A stretch of DNA of 13,809 nucleotides, from positions 1 to 13,809 of the forward strand of contig JAEZQX010000581.1 of assembly GCA_023441105.1 (NCBI GenBank), in the 5' to 3' direction. Shown piece after piece: positions 1-7,127 of the stretch (position 1 is its first letter; every line of letters starts with the position of its first letter). The DNA is from Pseudomonadota bacterium (GTDB lineage Bacteria; Pseudomonadota; Gammaproteobacteria; Burkholderiales; Burkholderiaceae). The notes beneath the pieces are model-generated. The model had not been told where the DNA came from. It did no database searches and saw nothing but the letters and a program-made list of their open reading frames with translations. A program made the position numbers and the translations under genes.

Positions 1-627
1 ACGGCGCAGGTCGACCAGGCGCGCAATACCGTCGGCTACCAGTTGCTCAAGGCGGACGGCGCCGGCATCGTGACCGCCGTCGACGCCGAAGCCGGCCAGG
101 TGGTGGCGGTGGGGCAGACGGTGATGCGCATCGCCCGGGCCGGCGACGCCGAGGTCCAGGTGAACATCCCCGAGCAGGATCTCGAGCGGGCGCGCGGCGC
201 CGCGTCCTGGACGGTGACGCTGGCCGGGGTGCCGGGGCGGCAGTGGCAGGCCTCGCTGCGTGAGCTTTCGCCGGCGGCGGACCCTGCCTCTCGGACCTAT
301 GCGGCACGGCTTTCGCTGGCCGGCGACACCGGCCCCGTGGCCCTCGGCATGAGCGCGACCGCCACGGTGCGCGACACAGCGCAAAGCCGCATCCAGGTAC
401 CGATGACGGCGCTGCACAGCCGTGACGGGCAGGCCAAGGTCTGGGTCGTGGATCCAGCCACCTCGCGGGTGCGTGCCCAGCCGATCACGACCGGCACGAT
501 CCTCGACGACGCCGTCGTCGTGCTGGAGGGACTTGCCGGCGGCGAGACGATCGTCACCGCCGGCGCCAACCTGCTGCGCGAGGGCCAGCAGGTACGGCTC
601 GCCGACACCATCCAGGCCGCGCGATGA
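1..627 (+). CDS. RND efflux periplasmic adaptor (membrane fusion protein), 5'-truncated
   Basis: The frame is open from base 1, so the N-terminus (signal peptide, first half of the hairpin) lies outside the window; 208 residues remain. Visible residues 1-17 look like the end of the alpha-helical hairpin. Residues about 18-46 are the second lipoyl half, with the GAGIV and AGQVVAVGQ turn motifs typical of HlyD/AcrA-like adaptors. A beta-barrel domain follows (VQVNIPEQDL near residue 55), then a membrane-proximal domain ending LREGQQVRL. Adaptors of this family link an inner-membrane RND pump to an outer-membrane channel in the periplasm. The stop codon overlaps the start of the RND pump gene (ATGA at 624-627), which indicates translational coupling and makes the pump its partner. 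The transported substrate cannot be read from the sequence. The family call is firm; the exact subfamily is not. Confidence 0.9.
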   Translation, partial: TAQVDQARNTVGYQLLKADGAGIVTAVDAEAGQVVAVGQTVMRIARAGDAEVQVNIPEQDLERARGAASWTVTLAGVPGRQWQASLRELSPAADPASRTYAARLSLAGDTGPVALGMSATATVRDTAQSRIQVPMTALHSRDGQAKVWVVDPATSRVRAQPITTGTILDDAVVVLEGLAGGETIVTAGANLLREGQQVRLADTIQAAR

Positions 628-3600
628 ACGGCGCCGGCACGGGCGCGCCGCCGGCGCCGCGCGCCTCGGGGTTCAACCTCTCGGCGCTGGCGCTGCGCTA
701 TCCGCAGGTGTCGCTGTTCGCGCTGCTGGTGATCGCGATCGCCGGGACCCTTGCCTTCATGAAGCTGGGCCAGCGCGAGGATCCGGACTTCACCTTCCGG
801 GCGATGGTGATCCGCACCATCTGGCCGGGCGCGACCACCGAGCAGGTCGACCAGCAGGTGACCGACCGGATCGAGAAGAAGCTGCAGGAGGTACCGTACT
901 TCAAGTGGACGCGCAGCTATTCCCGGCCCGGCGAATCGCTGATCGTGCTCGAGCTGCAGGACACGGCACCGCCCGGGCAGGTGGCGGATATCTGGTACCA
1001 GGTCAGGAAGAAGGTCGGCGACATCCGCCGCACGCTGCCGCCGGAGATCGCCGGTCCGTTCTTCAACGACGAGTTCGGCGACGTCTTCGGCACCATCTAT
1101 GCCTTCACCGGCGACGGCTTCACCATGGCGCAGCTCAAGGACCATGCCGAGGCGGTGCGCCAGGAGCTGCTGCGGCTGCCGGACGTGGCCAAGGTGGAGC
1201 TGATCGGCACGCAGGACGAGCGGATCTACATCGAGGTGTCGCCCACGCGGCTGGCGTCGCTGGGCATCGACCCGGGCCGGATCGCCGAGCAGCTGGCGGC
1301 GCAGAACATGGTCACGCCTGCCGGCACGGTGCACACCCCGGACCGCAGCGTGGCGCTGCGGGTCACCGGCCAGTTCGACAGCGTCAGCGCCATCGAGGAG
1401 CTGCGGCTCTCGGTCGGCAGCCGGGTCATCCGCCTGGGCGACATCGCCCGCGTCTGGCGCGGCCAGGTCGAGCCGCCGGTCTACACCATGCGCTTCGGCG
1501 GCCGCCAGGCGATCGGCGTGGCGGTGTCGATGACCGCCACCGGCGACGTCCTGCGCCTCGGCGACAACCTGGCCGCGACCATGCAACGGATCAAGGCCGA
1601 CCTGCCGATCGGCATCGAGTTCGCCAAGGTGTCGGACCAGCCGCGCATCGTGCGCGGCGCGGTCGGCGTGTTCGTGCGGGCGCTCTTCGAGGCAGTCGCG
1701 ATCGTGCTGGTGGTGAGCTTCATCAGCTTGGGGCTGCGCGCCGGCACCGTCGTCGCCCTGGTGATTCCGCTGGTCCTGGCGGCGACCTTCCTCGGCATGG
1801 CCATCTTCGGCATCGACCTGCACCGGGTGTCGACCGGCGCGCTGGTGATCGCGCTGGGCCTGCTGGTGGACGACGCGATGATCGCGGTCGAGATGATGAC
1901 CCGCAAGATCGAGGAGGGCCTCGACAAGTTCCACGCCGCAACCTTCGCCTACAACAGCACCGCCTTCCCGATGCTGACCGGGACCCTCATCACCGCCGCC
2001 GGCTTCCTGCCGATCGCCACCGCCGATTCGACCACCGGCGAATACACCTTCGCGATCTTCGCCGTCGTCACCCTGGCGTTGCTGATCTCCTGGGTGATGG
2101 CCGTCACCGCCGCGCCCTTCATCGGCAGCTATTTGCTCAAGGAAAAGCTCGCGCACGGGCATGAGGTCTTCGACACCCGTTTCTACCGCGCGCTGCGCGC
2201 GCTGATCGAGCGCTGCATGCGGCACCGCTGGCTGACATTGCTGGCAACCGTCGGATTGATGGTGCTGGGCGTGGTGGGCATGCAGGCCACCGAGAAGCAG
2301 TTCTTCCCCAATTCCGACCGCGCCGAGGTGCTGGTCGAGATGTGGCTGCCGGAAGGCGCCAGCCTAGCGGCGACCCAGGCCCAGGCGCAGGCGCTCGAGC
2401 GTCATCTTGCCGATCACGAGGATGTTGCCACCTTCGTCGGCTACATCGGCAACGGCTCGCCGCGCTATTTCCTGTCGCTCGACCAGCAGCTGTTCCGGCC
2501 GAACTTCGCGCAGTTCGTCATCCTCACCCGCGACGTGGCCGGCCGCGAGCGCCTGCTGGCGGACCTGCGCGGCCATCTCGATGCGGCCTTCCCGGGCATC
2601 CGCGCGCGCGTCTTCCGCACGCCACTCGGCCCGCCGGTCGCCTATCCGATCCAGTTCCGCGTGCTCGGCCAGGATCCGCTCGAGCTCAAGCGAATTGGCG
2701 CTCGACTCGAGGACGTGGTGCGCGCCGATCCCCATACCGTCGACGCGCACATGGACTGGGGCGAGCTCGCGCCCGCGGTGCGCATCGACATCGACCAGGA
2801 CAGGGCGCGGGCGATCGGGCTGTCGAGCGCACAGGTGGCGCGGGTCGTCGGCGGCGCGATCGACGGCGCCGCCATCGGCACCTTGCGCGAGGACGACGAG
2901 CTGATCGACGTGGTCATCCGCGCGCCGGAAGCGGAACGCGCGCGGCTCTCCAACCTGCCGAATCTGCAGATCCAGACGGCCCTCGGCCGCAGCGTGCCGC
3001 TGTCGCAGGTGGCGACCATCCGCGAGGTGATGGAGGAGCCGATCATCTGGCGGCGCAGCCGGATGCCCAACCTCACGGTGCGCGCCGATCTGGTCGACGG
3101 CGTCCAGGCGCCGGACGTCAGCGCCCGGCTGGCCGGCGCCGTGGCGGAGCTGTCGGCACAGCTGCCGCCCGGATATCGCATCGAGGTCGGCGGCCCGACG
3201 GAGGAGAACCACAAGGCGCAGGCCTCGATTGCCGCCGGCATGCCGCTGATGCTGGCGCTGGTGGTCGGATTGCTGATGCTGCAGTTGCACCGCTTCTCGC
3301 TCGCGGCGATGGTGCTGCTGACCGCGCCGCTCGGAATCATCGGCGTCGCCGCGGCGCTGCTGGCATCCGGCCGGCCCTTCGGCTTCGTCGCCATGCTCGG
3401 CGCGATCGCCCTCGGCGGCATGATCATGCGCAACACGGTCATCCTGATCGACCAGATCCGCCAGGACCTCGACGAAGGCCGCCATCCCTGGGAGGCGGTG
3501 CGCGAGTCGACCGTCCGCCGCTTCCGGCCGATCGTGCTGACCGCCGCGGCCGCCATCTTCGCGATGGTGCCGCTGTCGCGCGACGTGCTGTGGGGCCCGA

Positions 3601-3713
3601 TGGCGCTGGCGATCATGGGCGGGCTGCTGGTCGCCACCGCGCTCACGGTGCTGGCGGTGCCGGCGCTGTACGTCGCCTGGTACCGCATCCGGCCGGAGGT
3701 CACCCCACCGTGA
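624..3713 (+). CDS. RND efflux pump, inner-membrane permease subunit (AcrB/TriC-like)
   Basis: This 1029-residue protein has the usual full length for an AcrB-type (HAE-1) resistance-nodulation-division pump, which exports drugs, solvents or other amphiphiles using the proton gradient. TM1 is at about residues 30-46. The first large periplasmic loop begins with REDPDFTF and the WPGAT motif, a pattern I associate with TriC/MexK-like pumps. Adjacent aspartates D416-D417 in LLVDDAMIAVE match the proton-relay pair of AcrB TM4. A second periplasmic loop and a C-terminal TM bundle follow (GGMIMRNTVILIDQI near residue 935, then the final helices). The start ATG overlaps the adaptor stop by 4 nt, so the two form one operon. 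No outer-membrane factor gene follows; the next gene is a tRNA. The substrate is unknown, and the TriC/MexK comparison is from memory of the family. Confidence 0.95.
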   Translation: MNGAGTGAPPAPRASGFNLSALALRYPQVSLFALLVIAIAGTLAFMKLGQREDPDFTFRAMVIRTIWPGATTEQVDQQVTDRIEKKLQEVPYFKWTRSYSRPGESLIVLELQDTAPPGQVADIWYQVRKKVGDIRRTLPPEIAGPFFNDEFGDVFGTIYAFTGDGFTMAQLKDHAEAVRQELLRLPDVAKVELIGTQDERIYIEVSPTRLASLGIDPGRIAEQLAAQNMVTPAGTVHTPDRSVALRVTGQFDSVSAIEELRLSVGSRVIRLGDIARVWRGQVEPPVYTMRFGGRQAIGVAVSMTATGDVLRLGDNLAATMQRIKADLPIGIEFAKVSDQPRIVRGAVGVFVRALFEAVAIVLVVSFISLGLRAGTVVALVIPLVLAATFLGMAIFGIDLHRVSTGALVIALGLLVDDAMIAVEMMTRKIEEGLDKFHAATFAYNSTAFPMLTGTLITAAGFLPIATADSTTGEYTFAIFAVVTLALLISWVMAVTAAPFIGSYLLKEKLAHGHEVFDTRFYRALRALIERCMRHRWLTLLATVGLMVLGVVGMQATEKQFFPNSDRAEVLVEMWLPEGASLAATQAQAQALERHLADHEDVATFVGYIGNGSPRYFLSLDQQLFRPNFAQFVILTRDVAGRERLLADLRGHLDAAFPGIRARVFRTPLGPPVAYPIQFRVLGQDPLELKRIGARLEDVVRADPHTVDAHMDWGELAPAVRIDIDQDRARAIGLSSAQVARVVGGAIDGAAIGTLREDDELIDVVIRAPEAERARLSNLPNLQIQTALGRSVPLSQVATIREVMEEPIIWRRSRMPNLTVRADLVDGVQAPDVSARLAGAVAELSAQLPPGYRIEVGGPTEENHKAQASIAAGMPLMLALVVGLLMLQLHRFSLAAMVLLTAPLGIIGVAAALLASGRPFGFVAMLGAIALGGMIMRNTVILIDQIRQDLDEGRHPWEAVRESTVRRFRPIVLTAAAAIFAMVPLSRDVLWGPMALAIMGGLLVATALTVLAVPALYVAWYRIRPEVTPP

Positions 3714-3714
3714 G

Positions 3715-3736
3715 GCTGCCGCGGGGCGGCGGCAGC
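3715..3736 (+). terminator. GC-rich hairpin after the RND operon, possible terminator
   Basis: GCTGCCGC (3715-3722) and GCGGCAGC (3729-3736) form a perfect 8-bp stem around a 6-nt loop, starting 2 nt after the RND pump stop codon. Only a weak T content follows, so it is not a textbook intrinsic terminator. It could mark the 3' end of the efflux mRNA or protect it from exonucleases. It sits directly before the tRNA promoter region. Confidence 0.35.
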
Positions 3737-3743
3737 GTTCAGA

Positions 3744-3749
3744 TAGAAT
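3744..3749 (+). promoter_or_regulatory. Probable -10 box of the tRNA-Leu promoter
   Basis: TAGAAT (one mismatch to the sigma-70 consensus TATAAT) lies 34 nt before the first base of the mature tRNA. This would give a short 5' leader of roughly 25-28 nt. No convincing -35 hexamer is visible at 16-18 nt upstream, because that stretch is the GC-rich hairpin. The call rests on the -10 match and on position. Confidence 0.45.
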
Positions 3750-3783
3750 CGCGTGATCCTCAGCTGAAACCGGCTGGGTCCGC

Positions 3784-3868
3784 GCGGCTGTGGCGAAATT
3801 GGTAGACGCACCAGATTTAGGTTCTGGCGCCGCAAGGCGTGAAGGTTCAAGTCCTTTCAGCCGCACCA
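3784..3868 (+). tRNA. tRNA-Leu, anticodon UAG, CCA encoded
   Basis: This 85-nt class II tRNA has all arms visible. The acceptor GCGGCTG (3784-3790) pairs fully with CAGCCGC (3858-3864), followed by discriminator A and an encoded CCA (3866-3868). The D-arm carries the usual AATTGGTAGACG stretch. The anticodon stem CCAGA/TCTGG encloses the 7-nt loop TTTAGGT, placing anticodon TAG at 3818-3820, which reads CUN leucine codons. A long variable arm (GCC GCAA GGC) and a T-arm with TTCAAGT complete it; the first T-stem pair is G-U. The gene appears intact. Its last 29 nt are repeated 7.1 kb downstream, just before tig. Confidence 0.97.
3840..3868 (+). repeat. Left copy of att-like direct repeat (tRNA-Leu 3' end)
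   Basis: These 29 nt are the T-arm, the 3' acceptor strand and the CCA of the intact tRNA-Leu. They match 10989-11017 at 28 of 29 positions; the one difference is A versus C in the T-loop. Recombinases of many genomic islands use exactly this part of tRNA genes as their attachment site. This copy stays inside a working tRNA gene, as expected for the tRNA-proximal end of an inserted element. Confidence 0.75.
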
Positions 3869-3873
3869 GCGAA

Positions 3874-3904
3874 GCTGCATCTCCAGCAAGCCTCCTTCTT
3901 TTTT
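3874..3904 (+). terminator. Possible tRNA terminator (weak hairpin plus T-tract)
   Basis: A short GCTG (3874-3877)/CAGC (3884-3887) stem is followed at 3896-3904 by TTCTTTTTT, one of the few long T-runs in this GC-rich window. The 4-bp stem is weak, so termination may rely mainly on the U-tract. It lies 28 nt after the CCA end of the tRNA and would separate tRNA transcription from the downstream genes. Confidence 0.35.
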
Positions 3905-4007
3905 CATAGGTAGCTGCTCGCTCGTTCGTCGTTCCGATGCCGGCCAGCTGCGCTTGCCGAGCCAGCCCCATCCATGTGAGTATCCCGGTACACCGCTGCA
4001 GGCGGGA

Positions 4008-4038
4008 CCCAGGCGCGGCACCAGCCGACGTGCCTGGG
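4008..4038. promoter_or_regulatory. Inverted repeat upstream of the LysR fragment, possible operator
   Basis: CCCAGGC (4008-4014) and GCCTGGG (4032-4038) form a perfect 7-bp inverted repeat with a 17-nt gap, ending 22 nt before the LysR start codon. LysR-type regulators usually bind interrupted dyads near their own promoter, so an operator is possible. A random GC-rich dyad is also plausible, and no clear -10/-35 pair was found with it. Confidence 0.22.
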
Positions 4039-4060
4039 ACCAGGAGACAAGACGATCGTG

Positions 4061-4366
4061 ATGGACGGCAAATGGCTCGAAGACTTCCTTTGCGTGGCCC
4101 GCACCGGGAGCTTCTCCCGTGCGGCAACCGAACGGCACATCACCCAGTCGGCTTTCAGCCGTCGTATCAAGGCGCTGGAGCAGTGGGTCGGGAGTGCCCT
4201 GATCGATCGATCTACCTATCCGACGCGACTGACGCCGGGCGGTGAGCGATTTTGCGAGGTCGTCGAGCAGGTCCTGAGCTCGCTGCAGGAGGTGCGCCGC
4301 GAGCTGCGTGCCGCCGCTGCCCTGCGCGGCGACAAGCTGCGGGTCTCGGCGGCCGTTGCGCCGTAG
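4061..4366 (+). pseudogene. LysR-type regulator, DNA-binding end only (effector domain missing)
   Basis: The 101-residue product begins KWLEDFLCVARTGSFSRAA, the standard LysR winged helix-turn-helix (recognition segment around residues 17-40, SAFSRRIKALE). A wing (YPTRLTPGGE, 53-62) and the linker helix to about residue 92 follow. Full LysR proteins have about 300 residues. Here the protein stops just after DKLRVSAA, exactly where the first strand of the substrate-binding domain normally begins, and ends VAP-stop. The whole effector-sensing domain is therefore absent. ATG 4061 is chosen because relatives begin M-x-x-KWLEDF; GTG 4058 also has AGGAGA (4042-4047) upstream. The PLP enzyme start follows after 31 nt on the same strand. 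It is probably a deletion remnant of the operon's regulator. A short DNA-binding protein that is still made cannot be excluded. Confidence 0.75.
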
Positions 4367-4381
4367 TGTTCCGGGCATGAC

Positions 4382-4386
4382 GGAGG
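4382..4386 (+). promoter_or_regulatory. Ribosome binding site favouring the 4398 start of the PLP enzyme
   Basis: GGAGG lies 11 nt before ATG 4398. The upstream in-frame ATG at 4377 has no purine-rich sequence before it and would place the GGAGG inside the coding region. This supports 4398 as the start, although the spacing is slightly long. Confidence 0.5.
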
Positions 4387-4397
4387 CCCTGAACCCG

Positions 4398-5423
4398 ATG
4401 GCGCTTGACGAGTGCATCAAGAAGTTCCCGCGCTACCCCTTGAGCCATTGGCCGACGCCGCTAGCGCCGCTGGCGCGTCTGCAAAGCCGGTTCGCCGGGC
4501 CGCGCCTCTTCATCAAGCGCGACGACTGCACCATCCTCGCAATGGGCGGCAACAAGACGCGCAAGCTGGAGTTCCTGGTGGCGGACGCCTTGAAGGCTGG
4601 CGCCGACACCCTGGTGACCCACGGCGCGGTGCAGTCCAACCATGTCCGGCAGACCGCTGCCGCTGCCGCCGCCGCCGGCCTGGCCTGCGACGCACTGCTC
4701 GAGCACCGCGTGGCCTGCGACGATTCGCAATACGGCGGATCCGGCAACGTGCTGCTCGACCGGATGCTGGGGGCGGTTCTGCATCCGGTGCCGGGTGGCA
4801 CGGACATGAATCTGGCGCTGACCGACCTGGCGCGGCGATTGGTTTCGCAGGGGCGCAAGCCCTACCTGATTCCTGGAGGCGGATCCAACGCGCTGGGGGC
4901 GCTGGGCTACGTCGAGTGTGTTCGCGAGTTGGCGCAGCAATGCGCGGCATTCGGCCTGTCCAAGCCCCACCTGGTGGTTGCCAGCGGCAGCGCCGGCACG
5001 CATGCCGGGCTTGCGGCGGGACTGCATGCCCTGGGGCTGCCTTGGCGCCTGAGCGGCGTCGGTGTGCGGTTTCCGCGTGCGGTACAGGAGACGAAGGTGC
5101 TGGCCCTGGCCAACCAGGTGCTGGAACTGCTGGGCTTGCCCGGCCGGATCCCCGCCTCGAGCATCCGCGCCGACGACGGTTTCATCGGCGACGGCTATGG
5201 TCTGCCGGCTTTGTCGACACTGGAGGCCTTGGAGTTGCTGGCCCGCGTCGAGGGCATCCTGCTCGACCCGGTCTACACCGGGAAGGCGATGGCCGGCCTG
5301 CTGTCGATGCTGCAGGGGCAGGCTTTCGCCGCCGACGAGGAGGTCGTCTTCATTCACACGGGCGGCGCGCCTGCCTTGTTCGGCTATCGGTGGGCCCTCC
5401 CCATCGAAGATGTCGCGGGCTAG
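4398..5423 (+). CDS. PLP-dependent D-cysteine desulfhydrase / cysteate sulfo-lyase family enzyme
   Basis: The 341-residue protein belongs to the fold-type II PLP group containing D-cysteine desulfhydrase (DcyD), L-cysteate sulfo-lyase (CuyA) and ACC deaminase. IKRDD (39-43) precedes GGNKTRKLEF, where K53 is the expected PLP-binding lysine. Also present are QSNHVRQTAA, the phosphate-binding SAGTHAG loop, LLDPVYTGKAMAGL, and C-terminal HTGGAPALFGY. Family members cleave sulfur amino acids to pyruvate, ammonium and sulfide or sulfite in the cytoplasm. GGNKTRK, PGGGSN and the VGVR..P segment recall CuyA, while GKAMAG and GGAPALF recall DcyD, so the substrate is left open and no symbol is given. 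The start is set by GGAGG; ATG 4377 would add seven residues. It leads the importer operon: the binding-protein gene begins 53 nt after its stop, so the importer probably supplies its substrate. Confidence 0.88.
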   Translation: MALDECIKKFPRYPLSHWPTPLAPLARLQSRFAGPRLFIKRDDCTILAMGGNKTRKLEFLVADALKAGADTLVTHGAVQSNHVRQTAAAAAAAGLACDALLEHRVACDDSQYGGSGNVLLDRMLGAVLHPVPGGTDMNLALTDLARRLVSQGRKPYLIPGGGSNALGALGYVECVRELAQQCAAFGLSKPHLVVASGSAGTHAGLAAGLHALGLPWRLSGVGVRFPRAVQETKVLALANQVLELLGLPGRIPASSIRADDGFIGDGYGLPALSTLEALELLARVEGILLDPVYTGKAMAGLLSMLQGQAFAADEEVVFIHTGGAPALFGYRWALPIEDVAG

Positions 5424-5476
5424 CCGACACGCCGGCCGGTCCTGACAGTCTATCAATCGTACCTGGAGAGCAGAGG

Positions 5477-7087
5477 ATGGAGATCAGACGTCGGTTGGCG
5501 CGAATCCTGTCGGCGCTGGGCACTGCGATCGCCTTGTCCTGCGCGCCGGCAGGAGCGCAAGAGGCGCCGCGCAAGGGCGGAACGCTGGTGATGGTGGTGC
5601 AACCCGAGCCTCCGACGCTCGCGTCGTACCAGAGCACATCGGGTCCGGTGGGCCAGGTGACCACCAAGGTCTTCGACGGCCTGCTCGAATACGACTTCGA
5701 CCTGAAGCCGATCCCCGGTCTCGCGCAAACCTGGTCGGTCAGCGAGGACGGGCTCACGGTGACCTTCAAGCTCAAGGAAGGCGTCAAGTTTCATGACGGC
5801 AAGCCGTTCACCAGTGCCGACGTCGCCTACAGCGTCCTCGATGTGCTCAAGAAGGTCCACCCGCGCGGCGTCAACACCTTCCGCGCGGTGACCGCGGTAG
5901 AAACGCCGGATCCGCTCACGGCAGTGTTCAAGCTGAGCGAGCCGGCGCCGTACATGCTCATGGCCTTGTCGTCCTACGAGTCCCCCATGCTGCCCAAGCA
6001 CATCTACGGCAGCGGTGACCTGGCCAACCATCCCGCTGCCAACAAGCCGATCGGCACCGGTCCATTCAAGTTCGTCGAATGGCAGCGCGGCCAGTACATG
6101 CGCTTCGACCGCAATCCGGACTACCACAAGAAAGGACTGCCCTACCTGGACCGGATCGTGGCCCGCTTCATCGCCGACGGCGGTACCCGCGCGGCCACGC
6201 TGGAGACCCAGGAGGCGCAACTGGCGGGCTTCAACGCCGTCCTGCCCCTCGACGTCAAGCGACTCGAGGCGCTGCCCCACCTCGCCGTGACCACGCGCGG
6301 CTACGAGATGCAGTCGCCGATCGTGGAGCTCGACTTCAACACCCGCAAGGCACCCTTCGACGACGTCAAGGTGCGCCAGGCGGTCGCCTACGCCATCGAC
6401 CGCAAGTTCATCATCGACAACATCTGGTTCGGCTTCGGGCGTCCGGCCACGGGGCCGATCAATTCGAACTTCAAGGCCAACGGTCTTTATACCGACGACG
6501 TGACCCGGTACAACGTCCCGGACGGCGTGGAGCGCGGCAACAAGCTCCTGGACGAGGCTGGCTTCGCCCGCGGTGCCGACGGGACCCGCTTCGAGATCGT
6601 GCACGATGTCACTCCCTACGGGGAGGAATGGCGCCGATTCGGCGAGTATGTCCAGCAGCAGCTGGCCAAGCTCGGCATCAAGGTCACCCTGCGCTACGAG
6701 GACGTGCCGACCTGGCTGCGTCGGGTGTACACCAACTACGACTTCCAGCTGTCCAGCAACTGGATCCAGACCCTGGCAGACCCTGCCATCGGCGTGCATC
6801 GGCTCTACCATTCCAACACCATCAAGCCGGGCACGGTGTTCGTCAACGGCTCGCGCTGGAGTACCCCGGAGACCGACAAGCTGATGGACCAGGCCTCCGT
6901 GGAGCTCGATGCTGCGAAACGCGGCGCGCTCTATCACGAGTTCCAGAAACGGGTGGTCGATGCCAGCCCCCTGGTCTTCGTGCTGGAGCTGGACTTCGTG
7001 ACGGTGCACTCCAAGCGGCTGCAGGATTTCGTGGTGAGCCCGCTGGGCCTTTATTCGTCCTTCGAGCGGGCCTGGATGGCGAAGTGA
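5477..7087 (+). CDS. ABC transporter substrate-binding protein, family 5 (DppA/OppA-like)
   Basis: The 536-residue length is typical of periplasmic peptide-binding proteins. The N-terminus MEIRRRLARI plus a hydrophobic stretch forms a signal peptide, probably cut by signal peptidase I after AGA (near residue 27). Its cysteine does not sit in a good lipobox. The mature protein shows family landmarks: KGGTLVM, LLEYDFDLKPIPGLAQTW, LKEGVKFHDGKPFTSADV, IGTGPFKF, VRQAVAYAIDR, and the late LDEAGF segment. Such proteins capture short peptides or, in many branches, other amino-acid derivatives, opines or nickel chelates. The ligand cannot be deduced here. GGAGAG at 5465-5470 lies 6 nt before the ATG. 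It follows the PLP enzyme by 53 nt and is followed by its permeases, so it is the receptor of the importer encoded at 7128-10610. Confidence 0.93.
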   Translation: MEIRRRLARILSALGTAIALSCAPAGAQEAPRKGGTLVMVVQPEPPTLASYQSTSGPVGQVTTKVFDGLLEYDFDLKPIPGLAQTWSVSEDGLTVTFKLKEGVKFHDGKPFTSADVAYSVLDVLKKVHPRGVNTFRAVTAVETPDPLTAVFKLSEPAPYMLMALSSYESPMLPKHIYGSGDLANHPAANKPIGTGPFKFVEWQRGQYMRFDRNPDYHKKGLPYLDRIVARFIADGGTRAATLETQEAQLAGFNAVLPLDVKRLEALPHLAVTTRGYEMQSPIVELDFNTRKAPFDDVKVRQAVAYAIDRKFIIDNIWFGFGRPATGPINSNFKANGLYTDDVTRYNVPDGVERGNKLLDEAGFARGADGTRFEIVHDVTPYGEEWRRFGEYVQQQLAKLGIKVTLRYEDVPTWLRRVYTNYDFQLSSNWIQTLADPAIGVHRLYHSNTIKPGTVFVNGSRWSTPETDKLMDQASVELDAAKRGALYHEFQKRVVDASPLVFVLELDFVTVHSKRLQDFVVSPLGLYSSFERAWMAK

Positions 7088-7127
7088 GAGCAGCGCCCAT
7101 GACCAGGCAGGCGAGGGCGGCCGCCGC

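Noticed and set aside
297..2225. Long antisense open frame (642 codons) opposite the adaptor and RND pump genes
   Set aside because: It is rich in Arg, His, Asp and Gly with no recognisable domain. It mirrors a well-supported gene and is a by-product of G/C at third codon positions.
2364..4127. Long antisense open frame opposite the RND pump that crosses the tRNA
   Set aside because: Low-complexity translation that runs through a structural RNA gene; no family similarity.
4377..4397. Alternative start of the PLP enzyme at ATG 4377
   Set aside because: There is no ribosome binding site before it, and GGAGG points to 4398. It adds only seven residues and remains possible.
4412..5476. The binding-protein frame stays open upstream through the PLP enzyme gene
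   Set aside because: The upstream part is an out-of-frame reading of the PLP gene. The real start at 5477 has a ribosome binding site and begins a signal peptide.
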